A stretch of DNA of 64,000 bases from assembly GCA_965208525.1 (NCBI GenBank), contig OZ242340.1, forward strand, positions 1,488,001-1,552,000. The letters run 5' to 3'. A program made the position numbers and the translations under genes. Below the pieces are notes generated by a model that ran no database searches, had not been told where the DNA came from, and worked only from the letters and a program-made list of their open reading frames with translations. Source of the stretch: VXYL01 sp965208525. Its GTDB lineage: Bacteria > Pseudomonadota > Gammaproteobacteria > Pseudomonadales > Azotimanducaceae. The first letter of the stretch is position 1. Every line of letters starts with the position of its first letter. Shown one piece after another: positions 18,355 to 27,154 of this stretch.

Positions 18355-18979
18355 TCGCCCACCGTCACCTCGCCGGCCCTACGCGCTGCATCCGGACGCC
18401 GAGCCGCCCTGCTGACGCCTGCGTGCGAACCTGAGGCCGCCGCGGTCGAGGCGCTGCGCCGTCTTCAAATGCAGCCATAGGTCACGTCGCTTTCCTCCAA
18501 CCTAGCACATAGATTTATGTGTGCAACTTCGACCACTTCCGGTCTCCTGCCGGATTCCCATACAGCCTGCGCCGGATTCGCAAACAGCGGCGAACCATGC
18601 CGGCCCGCGCCTACCACGCGCCGCGAAGTCTGTCCGATCCCCGCTTCCTGCAAAGAGCCCATGCGTGCGCCAGCGCGCCTTCCGACACCTGCACCGCGTT
18701 GACGACCACCCCCGTCCCTCGCGATGCCAGCCAAGGCAACCGAGCACCGCAGAACCGCACGTGCCCTCCGATCGGGGGCGGTGACCTCCATCCTGCGCAA
18801 TACCGAAACAACGAATGTCCGTCGTCTGCCCGCCAGCCTGCCACGCGTGCTCGGGCGGTCAACCTGCCGGTTCTCCGCTCCGCTCCGACCTCGCTGGCGC
18901 GAGGTGACCGCCCTGCGCGCGCGTGCCGCCCGTCCAGGCACCGACGCACCCCGCGTCGCAACCCTGAACGGAGAACCAC
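18355..18979. other. Non-coding stretch with operator-like palindrome
   Basis: No convincing gene in about 620 bases. At 18506-18521 there is a perfect inverted repeat CACATA-GATT-TATGTG in a locally AT-rich patch, which could be an operator or promoter element for the divergent genes on both sides. Confidence 0.4.
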
Positions 18980-19504
18980 ATGGACCCCAGCATTCTCATC
19001 GCCCACTGGAGCGGCAGGCTCCCCAAGGGCTTCGTCCCGCCCGCCGTCGCTGACAAGAACCTGCCGACCTGCAGGCACAAACGCTGCCGCAACAAGGTCG
19101 CCGTCAAGCGCGACGGCACCCCGGCGCACGCCTGCCAGCGGTGCCTCGATCGCCGGGCGGCGTCATGCCGACGGAGGAGGGCCGCGCTGGTCGCCGACGG
19201 CGGCTGCCGGCGCTGCGCCTACCGCAAGCGGGCGGAAGGCGACTTTCTCTGCCAACGGTGCCGCGAGGAACGCAACGCCGAGCGCGACCGGAAGCGCCAG
19301 GACGCCCTCGACGCAACGTCCGTCGACGACTTCGCCGCACAGCCCGAACGCGTCCACAGGGCAAGCGACCTCGACTGCGGCGTCAGCCCGTGGAATGCCC
19401 GCAGGCCCCGCGAGGCCAGCGCCGCCTACTGGTCGCCGAATCCGGATCCCCACCGCGTCCTCGATCCCGACTGGGACACCTACCGTCGCTTCCGGCGCTG
19501 CTGA
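18980..19504 (+). CDS. Cys-rich, Arg-rich putative zinc-binding protein
   Basis: 174 residues with GGAGAA upstream of the ATG. Residues about 30-100 contain three or four C-x-x-C or C-x4-C knuckles (CRHKRC, CQRC, CRRC, CQRC) separated by arginine-rich linkers, ending in a charged helix RCREERNAERDRKR. That suggests a small zinc-ribbon nucleic-acid binder. The C-terminal third is proline- and aromatic-rich. It precedes the recombinase module and is probably a cargo or accessory gene. No known family is claimed. Confidence 0.55.
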   Translation: MDPSILIAHWSGRLPKGFVPPAVADKNLPTCRHKRCRNKVAVKRDGTPAHACQRCLDRRAASCRRRRAALVADGGCRRCAYRKRAEGDFLCQRCREERNAERDRKRQDALDATSVDDFAAQPERVHRASDLDCGVSPWNARRPREASAAYWSPNPDPHRVLDPDWDTYRRFRRC

Positions 19505-19652
19505 CCCGAGCGCGGTCCGCCGGTCCCGCCTCGGGCCGGCGGACCGCGCAACGCAGCCCGTCCGCCACGACCGGGCCGCCCTCACGTTCTCCGCCACGCG
19601 CCTGGCGCTGCGCCGGTCTCCACAGCGCCGTGACCGGGCGGCGCGTGAGGCC

Positions 19653-19692
19653 GGGGGCTGGCAACTCGCTCCGCTCGCTCTTGCCAGCCCCC
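19653..19692. repeat. Perfect 12-bp inverted repeat, stem-loop
   Basis: Arms GGGGGCTGGCAA and TTGCCAGCCCCC around a 16-base loop. Rather than a T-run terminator it is a GC-rich stem in a gene-free interval. Confidence 0.75.
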
Positions 19693-19814
19693 TGCACGCG
19701 CCGCCCGCGCGACATGCCGCACACGCGCCGGAAGCAGTGTCGCTTCTCCGGTACGCACCCTCCTCCGCAGCGGCGAGACGCCGCCCCGGACGACGCCCGA
19801 TCCCGCTCCGGAGC

Positions 19815-19861
19815 CGCACGCTGGGGCAAAGCCACGTCCGTGGCGTTGGCCCCAGCGTGCG
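19815..19861. repeat. Long near-perfect palindrome
   Basis: Arms CGCACGCTGGGGC...GCCACG and CGTGGC...GCCCCAGCGTGCG meet with a 2-base loop (one mismatch and one bulge over about 22 pairs). Such a cruciform could be a recombinase site, a transfer or replication site, or a single-strand landmark of a mobile element. Confidence 0.75.
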
Positions 19862-20376
19862 GCTGAAGATGCCGCGACCTCGCGCAGCCGATCCCGCGCA
19901 GGGGGCTCCGTGCGGCGCACCTGGCGCAGCATTCGCCACCTACCGCGGCGGTAAGAACAAACTGCTTGGCAAGCCCGCTTTCGACCGCGCACAATCCCTC
20001 CCGAAGCCAAAACCCACCCTCCCTTCGGAGGCTCTGGTCAGACGCCGGGATCTGCAACCCGGACCGGAACCCCACCGGCCAAATCGGGAGTGCTGCGCGA
20101 CGCAGCGTCAACAGCCCACCCGGCTGCCCAAGCCAGGAGAGTCGCAGGATGCGACGTCGCCGCCAGACCGCAGGTCCGGCGGCATCGGACACCGAAGGTG
20201 TCCCGACAGAACGCGTGATCAGTGCCGGCGTTGTCCGCGAAGGACGAACGGGTGCGAATGGGGGCTGCGGGAAAACCGCGAGCCTCGCTCAGCGCGGCCG
20301 ATGCGCAAGCCATCGGCCGATGCGAGGGTTACTTACAAATGGGTCCGACAGCTTGCACGCGCACGGAGAGACGCCG

Positions 20377-20607
20377 GTGGACGACTTCGACGCCGCCGCC
20401 GAGGTGGCGAGACTGAAGCGCGAGGCGCGCGAGAGCCGCCAGCGCCCCTACCGACCGTCACGGCTCGACCGGCACGCCCACGAGCTGCTGGCGCTGGCCG
20501 ACGCCGGCGCCAGCGCCTCGGACCTCGCGCGCTGGCTGCGCGAGCGGCGGGTGCGCGTCCACCCCACCACCGTCCTCCGCTGGCTTCGGCGCAACGGCGC
20601 CCGCTGA
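20377..20607 (+). CDS. Small HTH protein of recombinase module
   Basis: 76 residues from GTG with GGAGAG upstream. After an acidic/basic helix (DDFDAAAEVARLKREARESRQ) comes a helix-turn-helix-like segment: LLALADAGASASDLARWLRERRVRVHPTTVLRWLRRNGAR. It resembles the DNA-binding end of transposase-type or resolvase HTH domains. It ends 17 bases before the tyrosine recombinase start, so it is probably an accessory DNA-binding subunit. Confidence 0.65.
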   Translation: MDDFDAAAEVARLKREARESRQRPYRPSRLDRHAHELLALADAGASASDLARWLRERRVRVHPTTVLRWLRRNGAR

Positions 20608-20624
20608 CCGCAGCGCCGCCGGCC

Positions 20625-21533
20625 GTGCCGAAGTTCCGCTCCCCGAAGCCACCGGAGCGCCAGGCGCGGGACGTCGTTGGCGCCCTGGTCAACCTGGGCG
20701 CCCTGCGCCGCAACCCGGGACGGCCCGCGTCGCTGCGCACCGTCGACAACTACCGCGACTGCCTGGTGCAGGTCGCCCGCCGGATCGCCGCCGACGGCCG
20801 GGAGCTTCGGGACCTCACCCCGGAGACCGCCGAGGCGTACCTTCGGAGCCGCGCCGGCGACCTTGGGCAGAAGGTCCTCGACATGCACCGGCAGGCGCTG
20901 CAGGCCACGCTGGCGCACGTCTCGCGCCGCCTGCCGCAGGGGAAGCGGCTCGAGGTCGTCCGCTCCGAGAGGCCCGGCCGCTATCGCGGCCGCGCCTACA
21001 CGCCAGCGCAGGTGCGCCGTGTCGCGGCGGCGCAGACGCCGCGCAACGCCCTCGCCACGCTGATCGCCCACGCCGCGGGCCTTCGCGCCCACGAGCTGCT
21101 GACGCTAGGCCGGCCCGCCGAGCAGCCGGCCGATCCGCGCCCGGCGCTAGAGAGCAAGTTCGCGGGACGCCCCGGCGTCGACTACACGGTCGTCGGCAAG
21201 GGCGGCCTCGTCCGCGCCGTCCGTCTCCCGGATCATCTTGCCGGCCGCCTGGAGGCACGCCGCCGTAAGGAACCGGCGGCGGTGACCGACCGCGGCATCC
21301 GGTACCGGTCCCGCTACGACGTCGGCGGCGGCCGCGCCTGGGGCGCGAGCTTCTCCGCCGCGTCCATCCGGGCGCTGGGCTGGAGCCGGGGCGCGCACGG
21401 GCTGCGGCACTCGTACGCCCAGGAGCGCACCGAGGAGACGAAGCGCCTGCTGCCCCGCAACGCCGCGCGGGAAACCGTGAGCCAGGAGCTGGGGCACTTT
21501 CGCGCCAGCGTCACCGACGCGTACCTGAAGTGA
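20625..21533 (+). CDS. Tyrosine recombinase of mobile element
   Basis: 302 residues from GTG (VPKFRSPKPP). An N-terminal SAM-like core-binding region (SLRTVDNYRDCLVQVARRI) precedes the catalytic domain. Catalytic residues: Arg in AAGLRAHELL, the H-x-x-R box HGLRHSYAQ, His in LGHFR, and the nucleophile Tyr in TDAYLK, three residues from the end. The catalytic half is short, with an insert around RRKEPAAVTDRGIRYRSR. The frame stays open 2.1 kb upstream, but that extension crosses other genes and is not protein-like. The stop overlaps the GTG of the next gene. Confidence 0.8.
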   Translation: MPKFRSPKPPERQARDVVGALVNLGALRRNPGRPASLRTVDNYRDCLVQVARRIAADGRELRDLTPETAEAYLRSRAGDLGQKVLDMHRQALQATLAHVSRRLPQGKRLEVVRSERPGRYRGRAYTPAQVRRVAAAQTPRNALATLIAHAAGLRAHELLTLGRPAEQPADPRPALESKFAGRPGVDYTVVGKGGLVRAVRLPDHLAGRLEARRRKEPAAVTDRGIRYRSRYDVGGGRAWGASFSAASIRALGWSRGAHGLRHSYAQERTEETKRLLPRNAARETVSQELGHFRASVTDAYLK

Positions 21534-21910
21534 CGCGGCTGCTCGTTGCACTCTCTCCGGAGCAGGTCGACGCCCTTGACCGGCTCATGGCGGAACGTGG
21601 CGATTTCGTGACCGGCGTCGGCCGCCAGCGGGCGCGCGCCGTCGGACCGCTGCTGCTGCGCGGCGTCGAGCTGGTCGACGATAACCGACGCCTGCGCGAG
21701 GAGCTGGAGCGCTCGCGCCAGCGCGAGCGGACGCTTCACGACGACGTCGCGGCCGAGCGGCAGCTGAGCCGGAACGCCGAGGCGGGCCGCGACCGGACGC
21801 TGAAGGCACTGAAGGCCGAACGCGACCGGCACGCCCGGACTCGCTTCCGCCTGCGCAACGCCCGCGCCGCCGCCGCGCGGTTGCGAGCTTCCCGCGATGC
21901 CGCACTCTGA
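21530..21910 (+). CDS. Coiled-coil accessory protein of recombinase module
   Basis: 126 residues; its GTG overlaps the recombinase stop (GTGA), implying translational coupling. A short N-terminal domain (RLLVALSPEQVDALDRLMAERGDFVTG) is followed by a long Arg/Glu/Leu-rich coiled coil (about 45-120: RLREELERSRQRERTLHDDVAAERQ...). The arrangement recalls the third small protein found with some integrase sets, which helps DNA binding. No named family. Confidence 0.65.
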   Translation: MTRLLVALSPEQVDALDRLMAERGDFVTGVGRQRARAVGPLLLRGVELVDDNRRLREELERSRQRERTLHDDVAAERQLSRNAEAGRDRTLKALKAERDRHARTRFRLRNARAAAARLRASRDAAL

Positions 21911-22144
21911 GCTACCCCTTGGCAAAAGACCCCTAAGCCCACGTCCAACGCTCTCGTTAAGCTGCGAGATGGCGTCCCGTACAACGGCAGGACCACTGCA
22001 AAGTGTTTGGCATTCGTCCCTCTGCCGCACTCGAACCCGTCGGAGTTGGCATGGGAAGCAACGAAAGCCGCGTCCCTTTATGATGTGGAGTTTTCGTCTG
22101 CCCGCCATTCGCTGGCCTCCGAGAAGAAGCTTGGACGACCTCAT

Positions 22145-22432
22145 ATGAACAAGGACGATGGCAACTGGCTGGTTGGTGTCCATCCTCTCGACGTAGCGCC
22201 CACTCCCCAAGAACTTGCGAACATCGCATGGGCCCTAAATCGCGCAGGCCTGAGAACGCCCAGCCTGCATCTCACAGCCGAAGATGCACGTGCCGTGGCA
22301 CTTGGCCTTCTGATCGCACTTCGAAATGGCGATCCGCAACGCCGATGGATGGCCGTTTGGAGCCAAGAACTCGGTCCGAATGTCGACGGCGACGTTGATT
22401 TCCTGACCACCGACGATCTGCCCGACCAATGA
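22145..22432 (+). CDS. Small hypothetical protein
   Basis: 95 residues starting MNKDDGNWLVGVHPLDVAPTP. Acidic, with an amphipathic middle (NIAWALNRAGLRTPSLHLTAEDARAVALGLLIALRN) that looks like a genuine compact fold. Not recognised. The base composition is less GC-rich than the recombinase module to its left, marking the start of a different segment of the island. Frame extension upstream to 22007 is possible but has no clear start signal. Confidence 0.5.
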   Translation: MNKDDGNWLVGVHPLDVAPTPQELANIAWALNRAGLRTPSLHLTAEDARAVALGLLIALRNGDPQRRWMAVWSQELGPNVDGDVDFLTTDDLPDQ

Positions 22433-22944
22433 GACGTGTGCCTGTCCGCTTGCCTAAGGGACCGGGGCGTCAACCTCCAGGAGCTACCACCACCCGTCGC
22501 CTTACCGACGCGACAGAAAGTGCAGTTGGCAACTCCTGACGTTCCTTAAACCCCTAGCGGCGAGCCCGACGGTCCGAGCGCCGCGGGCGCCCGACCCACA
22601 CGTCTCCGATATTGTCGCCGCCCCACACTACAGGTTGTAGCTGCTCGCCACCCATCCCTCGCGCGCCATGACGGCCGAAAGCCGGCGCCTCTTGTGCCCC
22701 ATCAGGGCGCCACCGTGCCTCGCAAGCGTCTCAGAGTGTGGGCGCGCCGCCATGGCAACGACGTCGAGACACGCCACGCCGGCGATCACCTTCCCACCAG
22801 CAACGAAGCCGTACCCCTAGCGAAACTATGCGGGGAAACTAGGGGATGGGACACGGACGCGAGACCGAGGCCTGCCCGCACCAGTCATCTGACACCACGG
22901 ATCCAGCATCATGGAATGAGGAGGGAGTTGACCCAACAGGCGCT
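22433..22944. other. Intergenic region in island, nothing recognised
   Basis: About 510 bases downstream of the kinase operon. A plus-strand frame at 22694-23191 overlaps the unknown gene antisense and is not believed. Confidence 0.4.
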
Positions 22945-23706
22945 CTATCCGAACGCCGACTCTTCCAGCAAGAACTCGTACAGGGGTTTGCGATGTCCTG
23001 TACTAGCGAGCATCTTCCCGGCATTGCGAAAAAAGTCCGCAAGCCAAAGACGCTCCGAACTCATCACGCAGTTGCGCCATCCCGACCCACCAAGAAACTC
23101 CTCCAGGCCGGCATCGAACTGGCGCAGAAATGTGTCTAGAACGATCGTGAGGTCAGTAATCGCCCAAGGCAGACGAGGGCAGTCCAGCTGATCAAAGATC
23201 TCGTATCGGGGAGTGCACCCGGAGGGAAGTGATAGGAGCGAGTTGTTGAGTTGCCCCCCGAACTGCATGTGTGCGACCGGCGTGCTTCCCCCGGCCACGG
23301 TTCTGTCAAAGTCGAAGTGGAACCGCCGGACAACGTGATTCTCTTCGGCGACCAGATACGGCCGACCCGCCACGGCTGCCGAACTTTCCTCAGCTCGAAA
23401 TATGATCACGACCGTTAGGACTTGACGCTCTAGACAGCCCTTGTGGAAGACGATCTCCCCTCCAAAGTGCAACTCGCTCTCGCCTCGAGCGCCGCAAATG
23501 CCCCGATCCAGCAGCGCGACTCTCCAGTTTGGCTCAAGCGAAAGCCGGAAATCACCTTGTCCTCGATGCGCTTGCAGGGACTGAAGCAGTTGTCGCGCCC
23601 CATCGGCAAGTGCAGGTGCCTTAGCTGCCGCCCGACTGAAGGCAAGTGCCTTGCACATTTCCACCAGTTGGGTGCGGTACTGGCCACTTTTCTCGCGCAG
23701 TCCCAC
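22945..23706 (-). CDS. Unknown protein X, third gene of GHKL-receiver operon
   Basis: 253 residues from GTG, beginning 5 bases after the stop of the receiver gene, so it should be co-transcribed. An N-terminal helical part (LVEMCKALAFSRAAAKAPALADGARQLLQSLQAHRG) leads into a mixed beta region (ELHFGGEIVFHKGCLERQVLTVVIIFRAEE, YLVAEENHVVRRFHFDFDR) and a helical tail (ITDLTIVLDTFLRQFDAGLEEFLGG). No transmembrane segment and no motif of a known nuclease, NADase or protease that I can see. It could be the effector or the sensor of the operon. Confidence 0.65.
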   Translation of the reverse strand: MGLREKSGQYRTQLVEMCKALAFSRAAAKAPALADGARQLLQSLQAHRGQGDFRLSLEPNWRVALLDRGICGARGESELHFGGEIVFHKGCLERQVLTVVIIFRAEESSAAVAGRPYLVAEENHVVRRFHFDFDRTVAGGSTPVAHMQFGGQLNNSLLSLPSGCTPRYEIFDQLDCPRLPWAITDLTIVLDTFLRQFDAGLEEFLGGSGWRNCVMSSERLWLADFFRNAGKMLASTGHRKPLYEFLLEESAFG

Positions 23707-23711
23707 GGCAA

Positions 23712-24842
23712 CTAAGAACTGAAACTCCGCACGACATCGAAGCCAACCGGGTTGTCCATGTCCTGCGCCTCACGGCTGCACCGCCAGTGCACGGCAGCCT
23801 CGACCGTCTGATCCTCCTCGTCGAAGCCCACTGACTCGGGCCATTCCTCTCCGCAGACCCTGCAGACTGCCCGCTCATCCGCAGGTACATGGAAGTGTGC
23901 AGCGGTTGACTGCGCCAACGTGGATGGTGACGACAGCACTATCACCCCGTTGCTTGCCTTCAGAAGTCTTCCTACCAACGCTTGGCGCCACAGCATCATT
24001 GGCGCGGTTCTCTGAAAGATCCCCCCGTAGTACGCACCCTCCAGATCAAGCGCTGGGCCGAGTACTTCCTTGAAGTACGTCTCCGTTGTTCCGAGCATAG
24101 TTGCCGCCATCAACTCGTCAACAAGCGGCCCGCGCACCCTATGTAGGACCGACCGCACCCAACGCGCAATCGCGCGGCGTCGACTCGGTGCGAGCTTCAT
24201 TTCATCGGAGTCCAGCGTAGACTCGTTGCGCAGTACCGTACCCACCGAGTGCCTAACAACCTCGCGCACCACGACGTTACTTTCCTCTGGTACATCCAAC
24301 AGGTCCACAACGGTCGCGACCAGGCGACGCTCGTCGTCTTTCGCCCCCTCGGCGGCGTTTCGTTGCGCGTCGAGCGCCCTTCCTAGCCGCCTGTAGTCTC
24401 TAGCGTCGCTGAGCAGGAACGCGCCTCCGAGACTGTCCGTCAATTGCGTGTGCGTCAGCACCCAGTCGATCGACTCGTCCATGTTGCCGGCCTGCCGCCT
24501 ACTCGCCACGCCACTGACGAGATACGCCGGTACGTCCTTCAGTCCCTCGATGCCAAGTGCCACCCCGCGAAGGCTCACGCCATCGCGCGCGAAGAGAGGC
24601 GTTTCCTTGTTCGGATGGCTTCGCATCCCGAGTCGAAAGTCGATGAGAAGCAGGTCTGGCGTCCGTTCGTTGCCAAGATTCGACGCATGTGCCTCGAAGT
24701 CCGCCGGATGTATGGCCACTAACCGCAGCTCTCCACCCGCCTGGCGTTGCAGCGCCTTCCGCTCTCCTTCGCGGGGCCCGGTGTGATTCGCATGATCGTC
24801 GTCTACCCACCAGACCGTCACCGTGTCATTTTGGTACGACAC
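23712..24842 (-). CDS. Receiver-like response regulator with C-terminal zinc knuckle
   Basis: 376 residues. Receiver-like domain about 1-150: acidic triad Asp14-16 in WWVDDDHAN, a phospho-acceptor candidate Asp68 in LLLIDFRLG, and a Ser in AYLVSGV; the conserved Lys of the fifth strand is not evident, so the domain may be atypical. The middle (about 150-320) is helical, with no recognised DNA-binding output domain. The C-terminus has Cys327, Cys330, His352 and Cys355 (CRVCGEEW...HWRC), a zinc-knuckle arrangement. GTG start two bases after the kinase stop. The likely partner of the kinase, with a non-transcriptional output. Confidence 0.75.
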   Translation of the reverse strand: MSYQNDTVTVWWVDDDHANHTGPREGERKALQRQAGGELRLVAIHPADFEAHASNLGNERTPDLLLIDFRLGMRSHPNKETPLFARDGVSLRGVALGIEGLKDVPAYLVSGVASRRQAGNMDESIDWVLTHTQLTDSLGGAFLLSDARDYRRLGRALDAQRNAAEGAKDDERRLVATVVDLLDVPEESNVVVREVVRHSVGTVLRNESTLDSDEMKLAPSRRRAIARWVRSVLHRVRGPLVDELMAATMLGTTETYFKEVLGPALDLEGAYYGGIFQRTAPMMLWRQALVGRLLKASNGVIVLSSPSTLAQSTAAHFHVPADERAVCRVCGEEWPESVGFDEEDQTVEAAVHWRCSREAQDMDNPVGFDVVRSFSS

Positions 24843-24844
24843 GG

Positions 24845-27154
24845 CTAGCTGCTCCGCACCTTTGTCACCGGTAGGGTCACGCGGACGGCCAGCGACCAAC
24901 CATCGGGCTTGCCGAATTGAACCGCACCGCCATAGTCCTCGCAGATGCCGTTCACAATCGATAGTCCAAGACCCGAGCCACGAGCAAGTGCAGTAACTGT
25001 GGACGACCCGATGCGTGCCTCCATCGAGGGGTAAATCAGGTCTGCCGGGTCGGAACAGAAAGGTTCCAGCACCTCATCCCAATGTTGCTCCGGAAGTCCG
25101 ACGCCTTGGTCACGCACCTCGAAAACAAAGGTATTCCGGCGCTGACGAGCCGCAAGCTTGATGGACGCCCCGGATCGGTGCGCGGCCAAGCAGGACTTGA
25201 TCGCATTGGAGTAGAGGTTGACCATGATGGAGACCAGTTCTGCCTCGAACATCCGGGGCGACTTTAGCTCCGGACTGCAGGCGATTTCCACGTTGATGCC
25301 CGCTTCTGCCGTTGTGAAATGCGTACCCGCCACGATCTTCTTGACCCGTTCGCGTACGTAATGGCGCTTCGGTTTCGACTGCCTGGCGCTTGTGACGACC
25401 CCGAACAAGCCGGACATTTCGTCGAAGTTCTTCGCGGTCTCCCGCATCGACTTTGCGATCGCCAACGCCTCCGTCTTCTCGTCGATGGGCAGATGCTCGG
25501 CCATCGCATCGATCCGGAGGGCGTTGCTCCCGAGGCTGCCGATGAGCGCATTGACCTCGTGTGCAAACGTGAAAAGCAGCGGCCCCGTTGAAGCGAGCGT
25601 CCGTAGCACACCGATTTCGGAATCGAGCTCTCGAAAGCGAGCGTGAATGACGTCCTCGGCCTTCTCGACCACCCCCGCGTCGGTGTCGAGTGCGTCGCCC
25701 CGCGAGGCTTTCTCGGCGTGGTCTGCCAGGAAGTCCAGCGCGCTCATCACGACCGCCGTGCCTGACCCGTCCGCGCCTCGCGCCGGTCTCCCGTCCGAAA
25801 CGGCCTGGACAAAATCCCTCTCCGCGGCCCTTGCCTTCCCCCGCTCGTAACGATTCCGGGCCTGAGCGTAGTAGATCGTCATCCACTCAATCGCCAGACG
25901 AACGAAGTCCACGAGTTCGCGTAGGCTGTCGGTCTCGACAAAGCCCTCCCTGTTCATTTTGATCTGTAGCGTGCGACCAGCGGTACCGCCGATCTCGACC
26001 CTACCGAGCAGGTTTTCGTTCCTTGGGCGCAGCAAGGGTGTTCGAGAGTCGAGACCCAGCTGCGACGCAATCCGGTTCAGGCCGGCGTGCGAAAAGGAGC
26101 CCTTGCGCGCCGCCGCGTCACGATCCAGTCCTAGCCAATCGTCTCCGCGCTCACCCATTGGAAACACGCGGAACGCCTCGTAGTAGACCCGCACACCCGC
26201 CTCTTCTCTAAGCTGTGCCAGCACGGTCTTCGTCAAAATCCGCTTGTTCCGCACCAACTCGTAGGCTTCCCCACTGACGAAGTAGCCAATGTCGCAAGAA
26301 ACACCTGATAGGCCGTGGAATCGAACGTCCGACGTCCAGTGCTTCTCCCCCTCGAGGTAGTTGCCGCGTAACTTCAACGATGCGCGTCCGTCACCCAGCA
26401 CTGTACCTTGCAGTCGGCCCCACCCGGAGTCCACGAGCTGGTCGAGCACCAACCCTTCGCCTTCGTCGAATCTCCCCGCCCGAAGTTCAATTGAGAAGCC
26501 CGGGTCTGGCTCGAAGTTGCGGCGGCGCACCTCGCGGGCCAGCGTCAGCCAGCTGATGCTTCGTCTCAGGGTGTTGAAATCGCGTTGAGGCCACGCATCC
26601 CTGAGGCCAACGAGTTCTAGAGTCGTCCCCGGCACGGCGACCGCGAGCGTTTCGCTTCGATACTGGCACGGAATCCCCGTCAGGGTTGTTCCGGCGCGGA
26701 AGTCAGCCCAGTCAAAGTCCACGGTTGTTCGTTCGTAACCCGTAGTGGTTTCGGCTACGGTGGTTAGAACGAGCTCCGCGGCCAACCGCTGACACGCGAA
26801 GCGCCCGATGCCCTTGTTGCCCGTCTTGGGGCGCCCGAATCTCGGCGAAAACGGTTCGCGCACCTTGTTTGACGTAGCGATCCGCATCCAACACGCATCA
26901 ACGTCGCTAAAGCGCATACCATGGCCATCGTCGCTCAACACGATGGCTCTGACCGGTTCTCCGGTCTCGGAATCCGTAGTTTCGCGAAACTCTATGGAGA
27001 TGGACGAGGCGTCTGCGTCGTACGCGTTCTTCACCAGTTCGGCGAGTGCCACATGATTCCGAGTTACAAGGCGTTCGCCAAGCTCTCCAACCAACTGGCT
27101 GTCCACGCTGAAGCGCAACGCGTCGGGTCGCGTCTCCACACCAGATTCGGCCAC
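24845..27154 (-). CDS. Soluble histidine-kinase-like protein with two GHKL ATPase domains
   Basis: 769 residues, no membrane segment. N-terminal Hsp90/MutL/MORC-like GHKL domain: AELVKNAYDAD (39-48), DDGHG (76-80), GNKGIGRF (113-120). A long middle region follows, then an H-box TFAHEVNALIGSL with His532, and a C-terminal HATPase_c domain with NLYSNAIKS (about 650), VRDQGVGLP (about 685) and GSGLGLSIVNG (about 725). It is thus both a gyrase-type ATPase sensor and a histidine kinase in one chain. GTG start. First gene of a tight three-gene operon, divergent from a methyltransferase; this context and its soluble build suggest cytoplasmic sensing, perhaps defence. Confidence 0.82.
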   Translation of the reverse strand: MAESGVETRPDALRFSVDSQLVGELGERLVTRNHVALAELVKNAYDADASSISIEFRETTDSETGEPVRAIVLSDDGHGMRFSDVDACWMRIATSNKVREPFSPRFGRPKTGNKGIGRFACQRLAAELVLTTVAETTTGYERTTVDFDWADFRAGTTLTGIPCQYRSETLAVAVPGTTLELVGLRDAWPQRDFNTLRRSISWLTLAREVRRRNFEPDPGFSIELRAGRFDEGEGLVLDQLVDSGWGRLQGTVLGDGRASLKLRGNYLEGEKHWTSDVRFHGLSGVSCDIGYFVSGEAYELVRNKRILTKTVLAQLREEAGVRVYYEAFRVFPMGERGDDWLGLDRDAAARKGSFSHAGLNRIASQLGLDSRTPLLRPRNENLLGRVEIGGTAGRTLQIKMNREGFVETDSLRELVDFVRLAIEWMTIYYAQARNRYERGKARAAERDFVQAVSDGRPARGADGSGTAVVMSALDFLADHAEKASRGDALDTDAGVVEKAEDVIHARFRELDSEIGVLRTLASTGPLLFTFAHEVNALIGSLGSNALRIDAMAEHLPIDEKTEALAIAKSMRETAKNFDEMSGLFGVVTSARQSKPKRHYVRERVKKIVAGTHFTTAEAGINVEIACSPELKSPRMFEAELVSIMVNLYSNAIKSCLAAHRSGASIKLAARQRRNTFVFEVRDQGVGLPEQHWDEVLEPFCSDPADLIYPSMEARIGSSTVTALARGSGLGLSIVNGICEDYGGAVQFGKPDGWSLAVRVTLPVTKVRSS

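Larger units (their letters stand above)
19505..20376. other. GC-rich non-coding stretch with strong hairpins
   Basis: About 870 bases. Frames are open on several strands only because GC is extreme; none has a protein-like composition. It contains two long stem-loops, 19653-19692 and 19815-19861, annotated separately. It may be a control region or the remains of a lost gene upstream of the recombinase. Confidence 0.45.

Noticed and set aside
18519..20624. A single open frame continuing 2.1 kb upstream of the recombinase
   Set aside because: It crosses the Cys-rich gene, hairpins and the HTH gene in another frame, and its translation is proline/arginine-rich low-complexity text; only the part from 20625 is recombinase.
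22694..23191. 165-codon frame on the plus strand
   Set aside because: Overlaps antisense the unknown protein X and has an unnatural composition.
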